64,000 bases of DNA from Paraspadella gotoi (lineage: Eukaryota > Chaetognatha): the NCBI GenBank assembly GCA_051294375.1, contig JBJCIZ010000239.1:5723074-5787073 (forward strand), in the 5' to 3' direction. Below the pieces are notes generated by a model, which saw only the letters and a program-made list of their open reading frames with translations, had not been told where the DNA came from and did no database searches. A program made the position numbers and the translations under genes. Positions 1 to 24,415 of this stretch are shown in pieces (position 1 is the stretch's first letter; every line of letters starts with the position of its first letter).

Positions 1-147
1 CGATCCTAAATTTAATCCATTCTCAGAACAGACGTGTGAGTTCCGTCGCTCGATAAAAAAAAAATTCATTAACAAAAACAAAAACAAAAAAATAAAAAAA
101 AATAAACAGGAAAAAAATTAACAAATAAACTTTAAATATCAAAGAAA

Positions 148-484
148 ATGGCGGCCGAAGATATTTTCTACGAGGACGAGGCTGAGACGACGGCAGCGCC
201 GCCGCCGACCGAAGATGTCATTAAATTATCAGCGTCGGCGATAGACAATCTTCTCGTGGGCAAAGAGATGATACTGAGGTGAGCACTTTAAAGGGAGAGT
301 TGGAAGTGATACTGCAGGTGATACTACAAGTGATACTGTTGGTTATTAAGAAGATACTAATGTGAGGTAGGGTTGGCGATTGAGGTGATACTGCAGTGAG
401 ACTGCGGTAGGAGTTTAGATGATGCTGCGGCGAAGCAGAGTTGGTGATTTAGATGATGCTGAGAATTTCTGAGAAATCAAAAAT

Positions 485-517
<33 letters not shown>

Positions 518-3500
518 NNNNNNNNNNNNNNNNNNNNNNNNNGAGGAAGCTCCAATATTGACCGCGGGCAACTTCGCTGCGATCTATTTGAGAACTCCAT
601 TCTGCGCCGGTTTGTTCGTTCCCTTTCCTGGAGGGACACCACCCATGCACACCAAATTGTTCTCATAACTCGTGCTTTTAAAACATTAATATACTTCCCA
701 AATACTTGTAAAAGATTTACAAAAAGTAAATAACATAAAAAACTCCAATCTATCGCGCGACTTTGAAATATGAGTGTGCAATGTCATTACTAACTAAGTA
801 TACTTAATAATTAATAATTAATAATTAATAATAATAATATTAATAATAATATAGACACATAACAATAGTAGTATAGTAGTTATGGTTATTCTTTTCTTCA
901 TTCATTCATTCATTCATTTCAATTCATTTCATTCGATTCATTCATTCATGCTTAATTAATTTCAAATTGATTCAGAAAATTCGACATGTTTTCGCTATCT
1001 ATATTGTTAACGAGAAACATTACGTTTGCCGACAACAGCCAGCGCACCCAATGTGTCAATTGCGGTAGAAAAGTACACAAACAAGTAATGGATGCTATGG
1101 GTAAATGGTGCGGGATGTGGCGTATGGTCTTTGTCCATCCAAAAATCATTCATGATGGTATATACCAGATGTCCTGCAGAAAAAGAAAAAATGGCCAGTA
1201 AATCTCACCTTTGTGGGGCATTAAAATCCCACAAAGTACATGAACTCAAATTTTTGGGCTGCAACCATAGATAGATAGTCTTCTCTGGTCAAGTCAAATA
1301 ATAAATTATTAATAAAGTCAACATAAAATATATGCCATAAAATAAACTTTGCAAAATTTTGCAATGGCAATAACAAATATTGAAAGTAATGCGCCTATTT
1401 TGACAGGCTTAATATCTCTAACCTTGCTTATTCAGCACCTGCATACCTTGCCATGAGCGGGTCCATCTGGGAAAAAATTGACCGAATGTTCATGAAGCAT
1501 ACAAAAAGTTCATTAAAGTTCCCCAACCAAACTGAAAATCAAGCAGTACTTGATGCGATCGACGGGATTATGTTATCAGCTACTTGAAAGAACGCGCAAA
1601 AGAAGAGGATTTTTAACATTGTGAAGCACACAGAAGTTTTCGGAGAATATATTGCAAAAATAAGGGAAAGGGACCCACATCAACATCAATCTATTCTAGA
1701 CTCAATTTTTACGAGAAGACAATATTGATATTAGGGAATGCCTTATGTGTTATTTTTAAGATGAAGCATTGTTGCGTCCACGCATTTTTAGGAATTACCC
1801 TTTGAGAATCAAGTATTTGTGTGGTTTTCTATTTTTTATTTCCTCTTTTTTCTGGAATTTTACTAAAATATTTTTATAGATACACATTTTTTTTTTTCTG
1901 TGTAGTTAAAAAAAAAAAGTTCGCTTCTCCTGTAAATACAGAACAATACGAATCAATAAATGAACGGACCCATCGTTACTCTTATAGGTCCTTCTTGGCA
2001 GAGGGTACCTAGGTCCATGTATAACCATATCTATCTATCTATCTATCTCAGATGCGCCAAAGCCGACGCCAAGACTCTCGAAGGAGACTGGGATTGGGAA
2101 TGCCTCTCCCTTCTCGCCGTCGGCTGCAGCGGAGCCTTCCTCTTCGCGGTTCTACTGCTCTGCGGCTGCAGGCTGCTGTTCAAGGGATGCAGGTACTCGT
2201 GCGAATTTTTGATTAGCTTTTACCGAAACTCAAATATTGATTGCTAGCAACTCATTAAAAACCAAAAAAATAGAAAAGGAAATTAATTAAAACCGGTGAC
2301 AAATGACATTAAAAAAAAACTCCCCAAAAAACCACTCAAAAGGGACGCAAAAACGAAGTCAAAGACATAAATCACTAAAATGGCAATTAAATTAAAAAAA
2401 TAAAAAATATAAAATACATTAGTAAAAAAAAACAATAATAATCAAATCAAATCAATCATCATCATCAATCCAATCAATATACAATCAATCAATCAATCAT
2501 CAATCAATCAATCAATCAATCAAGTCAATCAATCAATCAAAAAAAAAACTGAATTGCAAATATCATAAATCTTATTCGACTGATTTGTATTATATTTTTT
2601 TAATGAAATATTGTTTCATTTTATTTTATTAACCCCTTCATCGTCTCTCTTCTCTGCTTCGTCTTCCTCTTCCTCCCTTTTCTCAACCCTTCCTACCCCC
2701 TCTACCCCCCTTTACCCCCCTCATACCCCCCAACCAGATTCGGACTGGCGCAGTCCGCAAAAGACCCCAACGCTTCAAATATCCATTACGACTTTGGGAA
2801 CCGAAGAGAATTCAGGTACACCGGAAATCAAATCAATGTTCAAAATAATGTTAAATTGTATATTGTAATTGTGTTAAAAAACATTCTTAAAAAAAAAAAC
2901 CCAAAAAATCAACTGTTCTGAACCATTGGGTAATAGCGTAATTGACTAAATATAATCATTACGGTACTACATGGTGACCATTTGAAACCCGCCGCTATAT
3001 ATTTGTTGGTATATATTTCCACGACGTTTTATTTTTAAAAAAAATGTTATTACAACTTTTTAAAACAATTTAGACAATTTTATTACTGAAAATTGGCAAA
3101 ACTATCTAAACCGGGTCACGATTGAAGGTGTCACGCTTAGAATTTAGGCTTGGTGAACTTGTTGCAATGCCCGACTACAAATTTGTAGAGGTTTCCTTAA
3201 CTTCCGAACCCCACCCAATTGACATTCAGATTAGTCCTTTATATCAAATTAATAACTAATTAATTTAGGGCGAAGCTCGACGAGGAGTTGTTGGGAGTGT
3301 TTAAAGAGAGGGAGAGGAAGAGGAAGAGAACGGCGGAGAAGAGGAAGAGGGAGGCGAAGATAAAGAAGGAGGAGGAGGAAGAGGAGGAAGAGGAAGAAGA
3401 GACGGAGGAAGAGGAGGAGGAGGAAGATGCCGTATTGCCCAACGTGGAGACGGTGGGTAAGAAGAAGAAGGGAGGAAAGACGAGAGGGAGGATAAAGTCT

Positions 3501-3536
3501 CAGAGGACGATAGAGGTGAAGGAGAGGGAGGAAGAT

Positions 3537-3568
<32 letters not shown>

Positions 3569-5523
3569 AGAAGAGAGCGAGGAGAGCGAATCGGAAACCA
3601 GCGACGACAACCGAGTTCGAATGAATCCGCCCAACGTCGAGAAGTCCGAAGCTTTGGAGGAAGTGGACGAGGATGTGGACGAGGAAGAGGACGACACGTT
3701 GCCGGGGACGACGCCGAGGAAACGGTCGTCGTCCTCCTCTTCTTTTTCTTCGTCGTCGTCGTCGTCGTCGTCGAAAGAGGAGGATGAAAAAGAGAAAAGA
3801 AAAAGTAAAAAGAAAAATTCACAAAAACCGAAAAATGAAATCGAGACGGAAAAAATCGCCGACGCGAGGCCGGCTGCCGGTGAAGATCTTGCCAACGCAA
3901 ACATTGTCGTTGCAGACATTGCCGGGATAGATTCCGACGGAACCAACGAAGAAGAAGAGAAAGGAAACAGAAAGTCGGCAGCTGCATCGGCGTCGTCGGC
4001 TTCGGCCTCTGCGGCGCCGGAAATCAAAACCGAACTTTCTTCTTCTCCGGCTGCGGCGGCGGGGCCGCCGGATTTCGCCGCCGTCCGTCGCGTCGGCGTA
4101 CTCTTGGCGGCGACGAAGACGTCGCCGAGAAACGGGAAGCTGAGAGGCGAGGCGGGAGAGAGGGCGGCGCTGCAGTTACTGACGCCGCTGAAGTCGTCGC
4201 CGCCGACGACGCAGCAGCAGCCAAAACCCTCGACGATGGACTCTTGCGTGCAAACCGATCCGCCCAACTCCGCCGATTCTTCCGCCGGGTTTCCGGAAAA
4301 TACGCCGCCGACGACGACGACGACGACTACGCCCCTCTTAGCTCCGCTCCTCCTCGTTCAAGAACAGTTGTCCGCCGCCTCCACCGCCCCCGCCGCCTCG
4401 CCCTTTCCTCCCATCGATCTCCAGCGTCCCTTCAACCCTTACCTCGCCACGCTCGCTTCGCAGCATCGATTCCAACCGACTTACCCGGCGACGCCGCCGA
4501 GATTTCTCTCGGCGGCCGCGGCGGCCGCGGCGGTGTCGACCATCTCCGTCCAGGCGCAGATCCACGCGGCGGCGGACGGATCCGAGGCGGCTGCTGGGGC
4601 GGCGGCTGCGGCGTCTTTACCGGAAGTCGACGTCGACTCGAGATTAACGACGAATCCGATGATGCGTAAGTTTGTTTGTGTGTGTGTGTTTGTGTGTGTG
4701 AATCAAAAACGATCATGTCTAACTCCCCTTCCCCCCCGTTTTTTCCCCTCAATTAACGAACTAACAAATCACAATTAATAAACAAAACGAAACATACGAG
4801 CTTTATAATTAACAAACAAAAGGTACAAACGGACTCAAAACTAACCAAAAAAATGAAACAACGAACTCAAATAACGAACAAACGAACTTTAAAATTAACA
4901 AACAAACTTATAATTAATAAAACAATTTAAAAAAACGAACTCACGACTAACGAAAACGAACTCATTTAACAAACAAACAAAACAACAACAAAAGTAAAAA
5001 AAAAAACAACAAAAAAACTGAAGAGACAGAACCGTTCAATATAAACAGTCCCTGAGCTTTCGGATCAGGCTGTAACACCGCAGGAAGGTTAAGCGCCCCT
5101 CTTAACTGCTTGGCGACCCCTGACCTATGGGTTAGGAAGCTAATGACTTGGCTCCTGCACCAATGGCCGCTGATGAACAGTTGTTGGATTTGAGTTCACA
5201 ATTAAACTAAACCGAAACGACTTCCCTTCTCAGAACGTCTTCAAACTCGTCTCACCCCGACCCTCTTCACTCCCTCCGGATCCAAAGTGGCGCTGATGCG
5301 AGACCCGGATTCCGTCGGCGCTTGGACCGTCGCCGCGCCAAATCGAAGCGGCGCCGCCGGCGTCCAAGGGGCGGACGGGACGGGCGCCGGCGTCGTCGCG
5401 GGAGACAAGTCGGTGTCCGGCGCCGGGAAAGGAGAGGAGATGGTATTTCGAGGAGCTGGAAGACCGAAGAGGAGATGGCATCAGAGGCCGGCGGTTGTGG
5501 CACCGGGGGAGTGGCAAGGGTGA
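148..5523 (+). CDS. Single-pass membrane protein with long acidic tail, unknown family
   Basis: Five exons join in one frame: 148-278, 2052-2192, 2738-2815, 3269-4665 and 5234-5523. All introns are GT-AG, the phases are 2, 2, 2 and 1, and 2037 nt give 678 residues plus TGA. The ATG follows an A-rich leader. Residues about 62-83 form one strongly hydrophobic segment rich in Cys, Leu and Ala (exon 2). No cleavable signal precedes it, so a membrane anchor is likely. Exon 4 begins with a basic Arg/Lys/Glu stretch, then long Glu runs, Ser runs, and Ala/Pro/Thr-rich low complexity. Exon 5 is Gly/Ala/Arg-rich. The exons are GC-rich, the introns AT-rich. I do not recognise the family. Consistent phasing over five exons argues for a real gene, but the low-complexity parts could shift in frame through repeat-length errors. 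Inferred role: membrane protein with a disordered, charged cytoplasmic region. Confidence 0.72.
518..542. other. Assembly gap next to (CT)n
   Basis: A run of N follows a (CT)n tract from about 487. It lies in intron 1 of the first gene. The microsatellite probably caused the gap. Confidence 0.95.
543..2051. other. Rest of intron 1 of the acidic-tail gene
   Basis: AT-rich sequence with ATTC runs near 898-950 and an ATCT run at about 2030-2050 that serves as the pyrimidine tract of the acceptor. A stretch at about 980-1200 is open for 60-70 codons in two frames, one with CVNC-like cysteines, but it has no splice signals that fit the gene and no family match. It may be a decayed repeat. Confidence 0.5.
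5013..5190 (+). repeat. SINE-like repeat 2, partial copy
   Basis: This belongs to a family with copies at about 25033-25262 (+), 32866-33090 (-), 39583-39728 (+), 55929-55990 (-, tip only) and 56132-56347 (-). Shared parts are the tip around AACCGTTCAATATAA, the block CTGAGC..CGGATCAGGCTGTAACACC, and GCCGCTGATGAACGG. This copy lies in intron 4 of the acidic-tail gene and is diverged and shortened. Confidence 0.75.
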
Positions 5524-5639
5524 AAAAGAGAGGTGGGGAAGATTACCGCCGAGGGGGAGAGGGGGCAGTGGAGTGTTTTTTAGGGTTTGGATGGGGTTGG
5601 GGAGCACGATTATCTGAAAATACATAAACTCCTACATAA

Positions 5640-5862
5640 TCCTTATCCCTTATTCCTAACCCTAATCCTTAATTCCAAACTCTAATCCCTAACATTATCC
5701 CCCTAACCAAAAACCCTAATCCCTAACACAAAATCTCTGGCTAAATCTCAAACCTCATCTCTAACCCTATTCCTTAACCTAACCTTAAATTAAAAACCAA
5801 TCTTATTCTGAATTTAAGTTGAAATGGGAGAATTTCCTGAAAATGTGGCCAGGAATATTTTC
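5640..5862 (+). repeat. Element with TAACCCTAA-like core and GAAATGGG end
   Basis: Degenerate CCCTAA/CCTTAA words run to about 5800, followed by AATTTAAGTTGAAATGGG and an end resembling TTTCCTGAAAAT. The same order, a telomere-like degenerate core followed by a GAAATGGGGCGCTTT-type end, recurs at 6890-7245, 22740-22885, 44026-44185, 51750-51850 and 62405-62905. It lies just 3' of the acidic-tail gene. Confidence 0.6.
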
Positions 5863-6670
5863 GAATTTTCGTCAAGAATGCAAGTAATAGAATTTTTAAA
5901 AGAGAAAGAATTAAACAATTTAATAGATTACAACCCTTGACTCCAAATGTATATCCGTCTTTATAAATTTACATTTTTGCCACTTATTTATTTATACATT
6001 GATTTCTTGAATATGCATTATCATCAAATGTCCCGCACAAAGAATCACAAAAATTATATCTTTTTATATCAACTTTTGTCTAATATTGTTACGTTTTTAC
6101 TGAATACTAAAAATAAAATCATTTTGGCGGTTTACAATCGAGTACTTTAAGAGAATATTAAAGTGAAAAAACAAAGTAACACTAGAAAAATGGAACCAGT
6201 AGAAAAATCCGCGGCGCCCTCTTGTCAAACTATTGAGATGTTCAGTTTCTCCAAAGAAACAAAAGGCGCTCAAGGAGTTTAAAATCAAAGTAGCACAAAG
6301 TAGCAGTTTTAACTTTTCGCAAATGTTACTTACGATTAAATTATTAAATAAAAAGAAGCTGTACAATTGAAAAGATCATATCTCTTTGATATATTATTGA
6401 GATTTTAAAAGAAAATGTAACATTTCGTTAAAAAAGGTGTTTTATAAATAATAATTGGCATTGGGTTAAAACTTAAATTAACAGCTAAATTTTTAAAGAT
6501 ATAGACCAAAGATTTAAATTGTAACCTAAGTAAAACTGATTACAGAAAATAAAAAAAAAGTTAAAAAAGTTGAATTTCAAGTTAAAACAACCGGAATAAG
6601 AGGATGAAAATTACGGAACAATAATAAGTTGACTCGTAATTGATTAAACGTTGTAGTTCAGGTAATGGAA

Positions 6671-6688
6671 AGCTATCTCTATCGATCG

Positions 6689-6784
<96 letters not shown>
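6671..6784 (+). repeat. (ATCT)n microsatellite
   Basis: About 28 near-perfect tetranucleotide copies of ATCT, between the first two genes. Confidence 0.98.
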
Positions 6785-6889
6785 GGTTGGTACGGGCTTA
6801 CTGTAACAGAATAAAGTAAAGAGAAAAGGAGGGAAAAATAGAAAAGAAAAACGCCACATTTTATTTTCAATTAGAAATTAAATTATTTT

Positions 6890-7245
6890 AAGGAATAGGT
6901 TTAAAGTTTATGGATTAGATTATTGATGAGTTTAAGGATTAAGGTAAGAGATTTGGTTAGTGATTAGGGTTAATGACTAAGGTTTAGGGTTTGGGCTTAC
7001 GGTTAAAGTTTAGGTATTAGAGTTTAGAGTTTTGGGTTAAAGATTAGGTAAAGGTAAAGTAATAAATTTGGTAACAAGATTAAGGTTAAATATTAAGGTT
7101 AAAATCAAATTGAAGAAATTTATGAGAGGTGGTTCGTAAAAAGGTTTAAGTCAATTAAATATATTCTTTCAAACATATTTAACACAACCCCCCCTGTTTT
7201 CGAAGGAACAGAAATGGGGCGTTTTGGGAATAGAGAGCCCGTAAT
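6890..7245 (+). repeat. Element with TTAGGG-like core and GGGGCG end
   Basis: Irregular words such as GATTAGGGTTAATGAC and AAGGTTTAGGG run from about 6900 to 7100. The sequence then ends in GAAATGGGGCGTTTTGGGAA near 7213-7232. It is the same structure as at 5640-5862 in a different orientation of the core. It lies directly upstream of the small cysteine-rich gene and may supply part of its 5' region. Confidence 0.55.
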
Positions 7246-7296
7246 TCTTCTCTATCACCCCCTTTTGATCCAGATTCTCTCCCTTTTCTCGTCTCC

Positions 7297-8029
7297 ATGT
7301 TCCCGTCGCGCATCGTCGTCGTCGTCGTCGTCGTCGTCGCCATCGTCGTCGACGTCGACGCCAAGTGCGACTGCAGCGCAGAGATGTCCTGCGTCACGTG
7401 CGCTCTGCAGGGCGTGCGCTGCGTCAAGACGGAGGAATGCCCCGCGGTGAGGATCGAATAGAGTGGAAGAGGGGAAGGGGGGGGACAGTTGACTTTGTGA
7501 TTTTAAAATCTGTGTTCGTTGTTATACTACCCCGTTGCCATACTTTCAACTTATTCGAGTTATTGCTAATCTTAAAAAATATTCAGGGAGTTCGAAAGAT
7601 TTCCATTTTTATTTTCGTATTGTACCTTAAGTTTGAACTCTTTTTTTTAATAATAACAAATACGATATTAAAAAGACTGGAGCTGTATTAATAAATTATT
7701 AAATTATTATTAATTATTATTAAACTATCTTCAATTGCTACACTAATGACAAGAGTGAATTCGCGAGATGAGACCCAGCAATAGAACTTATGACTTGTCA
7801 AAGTATTCACGACAATATGCAAATGAGATTGATGAGATCAATCTCTTTTTCGGTTGAGTCAAAAGTTCATCTCTTATACTCGTCCTAACCATTTACCCCC
7901 CCCCTACCCCAGGCCGTCAGGGAGGAAGAAAGGAGGACCAACTTCCAATGCCGCTGCAACGGCGTCGTCGGTCTTCTGGCGTCGGCGCCGCTAGCGACGG
8001 TTGGCGTGGTGGCGGCGCTGTTGGCGTAG
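7297..8029 (+). CDS. Small 8-cysteine secreted, GPI-anchor-like protein
   Basis: Two exons, 7297-7446 and 7913-8029, join at phase 0 across a GT-AG intron (donor GTGAGG, acceptor after a C-rich tract) to give 88 residues. The N-terminus is a Val-rich signal peptide (residues about 5-19) ending near VDA. The middle carries eight cysteines: CDC, SCVTC, RC, EC and QCRC. The C-terminus after QCRCN is hydrophobic (Gly/Val/Leu/Ala) and stops without a basic tail, which is the pattern of a GPI-anchor signal. Inferred: a cell-surface mini-protein held by disulfides and a GPI anchor. I do not recognise the family; Ly6-type proteins are longer with ten cysteines. A GTC trinucleotide repeat encodes the signal peptide, so its length may vary between alleles. 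Confidence 0.68.
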
Positions 8030-8119
8030 CGGGGAACGATGGCGGCGATAGGCGGCTGAGCGGCGAGGGGCAGACGGCGGGCGTATTAACGAGGAGGAAC
8101 TAAAAACCCAATAACGAAA

Positions 8120-8125
8120 AATAAA
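8120..8125 (+). terminator. Probable poly(A) signal of the 8-Cys protein gene
   Basis: AATAAA lies about 90 nt after the stop codon in an A-rich context. Confidence 0.5.
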
Positions 8126-8129
8126 ATCG

Positions 8130-9006
8130 TTCTCACATTTTCGTCTCAAAAATTTGACGATTTCCGCCAAATATTCCTCCGGAACTTACCTTTTTCGGTC
8201 TTTTTCATCGCTCAGACACCTTACCCTTTGTATGTATTTAATTTAATCTTTTGGTTTTTTATATATATATATTTTTTTTTTATTGAAAGTAGAGGCGAAA
8301 CAAGAAATCATCTCTCTCTTGCCTTTTCGTAATTATCGTCGTTGTGGCAAATTACATTATTCTTTCGCTTGCTTAATGCTTGCTCGCTTGCATGCTTGCT
8401 CAATGGCGCTTGGATAATTCATCAGCTTTCATTCGAATTCTAGCTCCAACTTAAAAGTTGTAATGTATGAAAATAAAATGGGGGGAAAAGGCAACAATGT
8501 AATGATGTATATTTTTCGGTCTTTTTTTTTTACATAAAATTTTTTTTTTTACAATAATTTCCATTCACCTTTGATAATTGTAGCCAAAACGCCTACATCC
8601 GTACGAAAGTTAGTACAGTCATGTATCCCACTGCATATGTAAATTTTTTACAGGTTTGTGCGCGATAAAGTTTGCACTACAAAAAATAAAGGCAATCGAT
8701 GAGGGAGTAAAAAAATAGTGGACATCTGTAGAGAGGATCCGGTCTGAACTATTTTTTTCCGGTTGATCTTACGAGACGGGGGGAAAAAACCGGGAATGGT
8801 TACATTAAAGTGGCCAATGTCTTTAAAAAAAATGTACAGAAGACAATACGTGTGGGTAGCGATCGAAAAGTTGGGTTAAATTCGTGACGTTTCTAATGTT
8901 TATAGTATAAAAATATAAAAAACTTTTAGTTTAAAGTATATAAAAAACTAGAGCTCAAAAGTTAACCACTAATACAACCAATTATCTGGGGTTTTTTTCT
9001 TTTTTT
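8130..9006. other. Intergenic AT-rich DNA between convergent genes
   Basis: This stretch separates the plus-strand 8-Cys gene from the 3' end of the minus-strand protein 4.1 gene. It has T and A runs and a second AATAAA near 8470. No ORF with splice signals is visible. Confidence 0.6.
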
Positions 9007-9012
9007 TTTATT
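9007..9012 (-). terminator. Probable poly(A) signal of protein 4.1 gene
   Basis: TTTATT on the plus strand reads AATAAA on the minus strand, about 217 nt after the stop codon at 9229-9231. Confidence 0.4.
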
Positions 9013-9228
9013 TTCTGGATGAAAAACAAAATATTGCAAAAAAAAAATAAATAACAATAAACTCTGATTACTTGAAACCTGAGAAACCTCGTGACCTATG
9101 TGAAGACTCGAAACTCTATGAAACCATTGGAACTTATGCCACTTTTAAAGTTTCGATTCCAACTCTGCTCCAATCATCACCCCCAACGGTTCCATCCACC
9201 CCCACCCATCCTCCCCCACGTAACATCT

Positions 9229-19835
<10,607 letters not shown>

Positions 19836-19885
19836 CACCTTCCCTCCACTAAACCTTCTCTCCCGTCACGAAACCCGTTTCCCGA

Positions 19886-20126
19886 CCAATCACCGCCCGA
19901 GGTGAGTAAGATCGATCGACCAATCAGAATCCGTCGTAGATTCAGGTAAGTGCCTCTTTCGCCAGGTGAGGTAATAGGATCGGCCGACCAATCGCCAGCC
20001 GTTCGATGCCATTTTCTGGCCAATAGAAACGCGCGGGTGGGGCTAAACGTCACGTAAAATTCTCTCGGCCAATCAGTGCGAAAAAGTGAATTTGGTCCAA
20101 TCAGAGTTCTATAAATCTTGACCAAT
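19886..20126. promoter_or_regulatory. Cluster of seven CCAAT boxes, probable NF-Y promoter
   Basis: CCAAT starts at 19886, 19920, 19988, 20020, 20069, 20097 and 20122, all on the plus strand, most in the NF-Y context (A/G)(A/G)CCAAT(C/A)(A/G). Four of the seven are CCAATCAG or CCAATCAC. A TATAAAT is at 20110-20116. The segment is much richer in GC than its surroundings and is framed by (CT)n tracts at 19733-19832 and 20221-20318. It lies 1.8 kb upstream of the protein 4.1 start (minus) and 3 kb upstream of the PLA2-like start (plus), so it could serve either or both. Which one is not shown. Confidence 0.6.
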
Positions 20127-20220
20127 CAGCGTCCGCGATGAACGATGAACGTGACGCGGGGATCGAAAAGAGAGAATGAGAAATGGATGTCGGATAAAAG
20201 ATTTTAAATGTGGGTAAGTT

Positions 20221-20242
20221 TGTCTCTCTCTCGTCTCCATCG

Positions 20243-20318
<76 letters not shown>
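20221..20318 (+). repeat. (CT)n microsatellite
   Basis: CT run with few interruptions, on the other side of the CCAAT-box cluster. Confidence 0.97.
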
Positions 20319-20320
<2 letters not shown>

Positions 20321-20669
20321 AGTTAATCGTCGAGAAAGGACGAGAGATCGACTCGAAAACAGGAAAGTCAACCAACGGCGGATTCGATGATGACGATGAC
20401 ATTGATGATGACAATGATCATGACAAAATCGATGGCAGTGACAGTATGACTCCGACAGTATTTCAAAAAGCAACGAAAACGACGAAAATTGACGGAAATA
20501 ATAATAACGAAAATAACAATGAATAAATAATTCGGAAAATGTACGTAATAACAGTAATAACGTAATAACCTAATGCGTAATAACAAATTAATAAAAACAA
20601 TATTTAACAACAGAAAATCGATTGAAAGGGAAACCTGAGGGACACATCGCATCTCCCGCTCTTTTGCCT

Positions 20670-20775
<106 letters not shown>

Positions 20776-20779
20776 TCGA

Positions 20780-22586
<1,807 letters not shown>

Positions 22587-22699
22587 TTCCGTTCTTGACC
22601 CATAGATTCCTACCCGAGTCCAAAAAATTGGAAACAATCCAAACTTAAAAACAAAACAATTCTCAGCCAAATATTTTAATCGCATAAAAAAACATGAAA

Positions 22700-22885
22700 C
22701 CCAATATCGAAATGGGCTCTCTTTTCTGAGAGTGCCCCATTTCTGTTTGTATACAGATCTTTAACCTATTCTTAACCAATTAAGCATAACCTCCAACCAA
22801 AATTTTAATTTAAAAAAATTAACATAATTCCGAATTTAAGATGAAATGGGTTGTTTTGTGAAAATAAGTCCTGGAAGGGGCCTTA
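22700..22885 (+). repeat. Telomere-like-core element with foldback end
   Basis: The sequence starts with a small palindrome (CGAAATGGG..CTGAGAG..CCCCATTTCTG, 22710-22745). A short TAACC-type core follows, then AATTTAAGATGAAATGGG with TTTTGTGAAAATAA. It has the same ends as the copy at 5640-5862. Confidence 0.55.
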
Positions 22886-23084
22886 TAAAAAGGAGAAGAG
22901 AAAAAGGAAATGTATCTCAGTTTTAAAAAATAAATTCATTTTTTCGTAAAATCTTCAAAAGGACATTATGCATCCGTCAATCTACAAAAACGGGCATATC
23001 ATGTCAATGTCGAAAGACCGACACGTTCTGATGTCAATTTCAAAAAGCCGACATGTCGCTAACAGCGTCAAATTCCCAACCGAC

Positions 23085-24415
23085 ATGTCGGTTCCCAGTT
23101 TTCGACTCCACGTCGCGTTTTTGTGCTGCTACTTTTTTTCCTTCATGGAAGCATCGAGATTTTTTCCGAGTAAGATTCTTTTTATTATTAAATTAAATTA
23201 CTAAATTAAAAAATAAATATAAAAATTAATACAATTTTACAATTACCCAAACCTGAAACTCGATTTAACCTGCGTGTTTTATATTTAATTTATTTATCCT
23301 ACTTCATATGAAATTGGGTAACCAATATAAAAAATCCATTTTAATATAAAAAACTAACTTAAGTCGCCCCTGACTTTTGACAGACATCCTGCATTCATCC
23401 TTCTTACAAGATTATAAAATAAAATTATCATTTCATTCAATAAATCTTACAAGATTATAAAATAAAATTATCATTTCATTCAATAAATCAGCTTTATTGT
23501 CCAGACTTTGGCTATTGTGGTTTACGGCCTTCATTCCTCTTACATTATATGAAATTGGTACAACCAATATAAAAATTATCCATTCATTTAATAAATAAGC
23601 TATCTTGCCCTTGACTTTGGACAGGCTTTGGTGGTTTAAGGTCCTCCATCACTCTTACAAGATATAGTAGACTTATTTTGAAACAAATATACATATAAAT
23701 ATAATACATATCGCATTGTCCCTTCCAAGTCCACTCCTGCGAATCTCTCAAACGATTTCCCAAAGTGAGTCAATGCTGCGAATTCCGCTGGAATTGTTCG
23801 CAGAAGATCGAGCCTCACTCATTCGGAAGGCAGGGTCTCTTTAACGGAGACCGCGTCGGGTTGGGAAGTGAGTTTCCTCTTGAAGGCAGCGGATGAAGAA
23901 AGTTTAAAGCGAAAGTTTGCTCAAGTGTATCGTAGTAGTTTGGTTGTGCCTCGGTTGTAATACGAGCAGAAAACTAGAAGTTGTATCTTTTGTCAAATTA
24001 ATCAATACGTGTTTTCTGCGGGGCAATTTTTCTCGAAACAAACGCCAAGAAACAAAAGATGTTTCTTTAGAAATCATTCGTGATTCATAAATATTTAATA
24101 ATTGATAAGACATTATTCAAGACGAATCCCAGGTACAAATAGTCACAAAACGGTACAAATTACATACTTACATACTTACATACTTACATTCGTACATACT
24201 TAGTTAAAGAAAAAAACGTGTTTATCTTTTAAAATGTAATTACGAAACAGAAATTACTACGAGTATCATTTGTTTGTTTTTTCTCTCAGCCACTCGCTAC
24301 CTCTGCGACTGCGACGCCCCTTTCGCCCGCTGCCTAAAACTGGCGAAAACAATAGAGACTCACGTTTTGGGTCACATTAACTTCAACGTTCAACGAAGGC
24401 GTTGTTTCAAAGAGG

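Noticed and set aside
980-1200. Cys-containing ORF in intron 1 of the first gene as an extra exon
   Set aside because: No acceptor and donor give a phase that fits exons 1 and 2, which already join in phase.
3301-3987. Long minus-strand ORFs opposite the acidic-tail exon (Ser/Pro-rich)
   Set aside because: They are mirror readings of Glu/Lys/Ala-rich codons. The plus frame alone has splice sites and phase agreement with four other exons.
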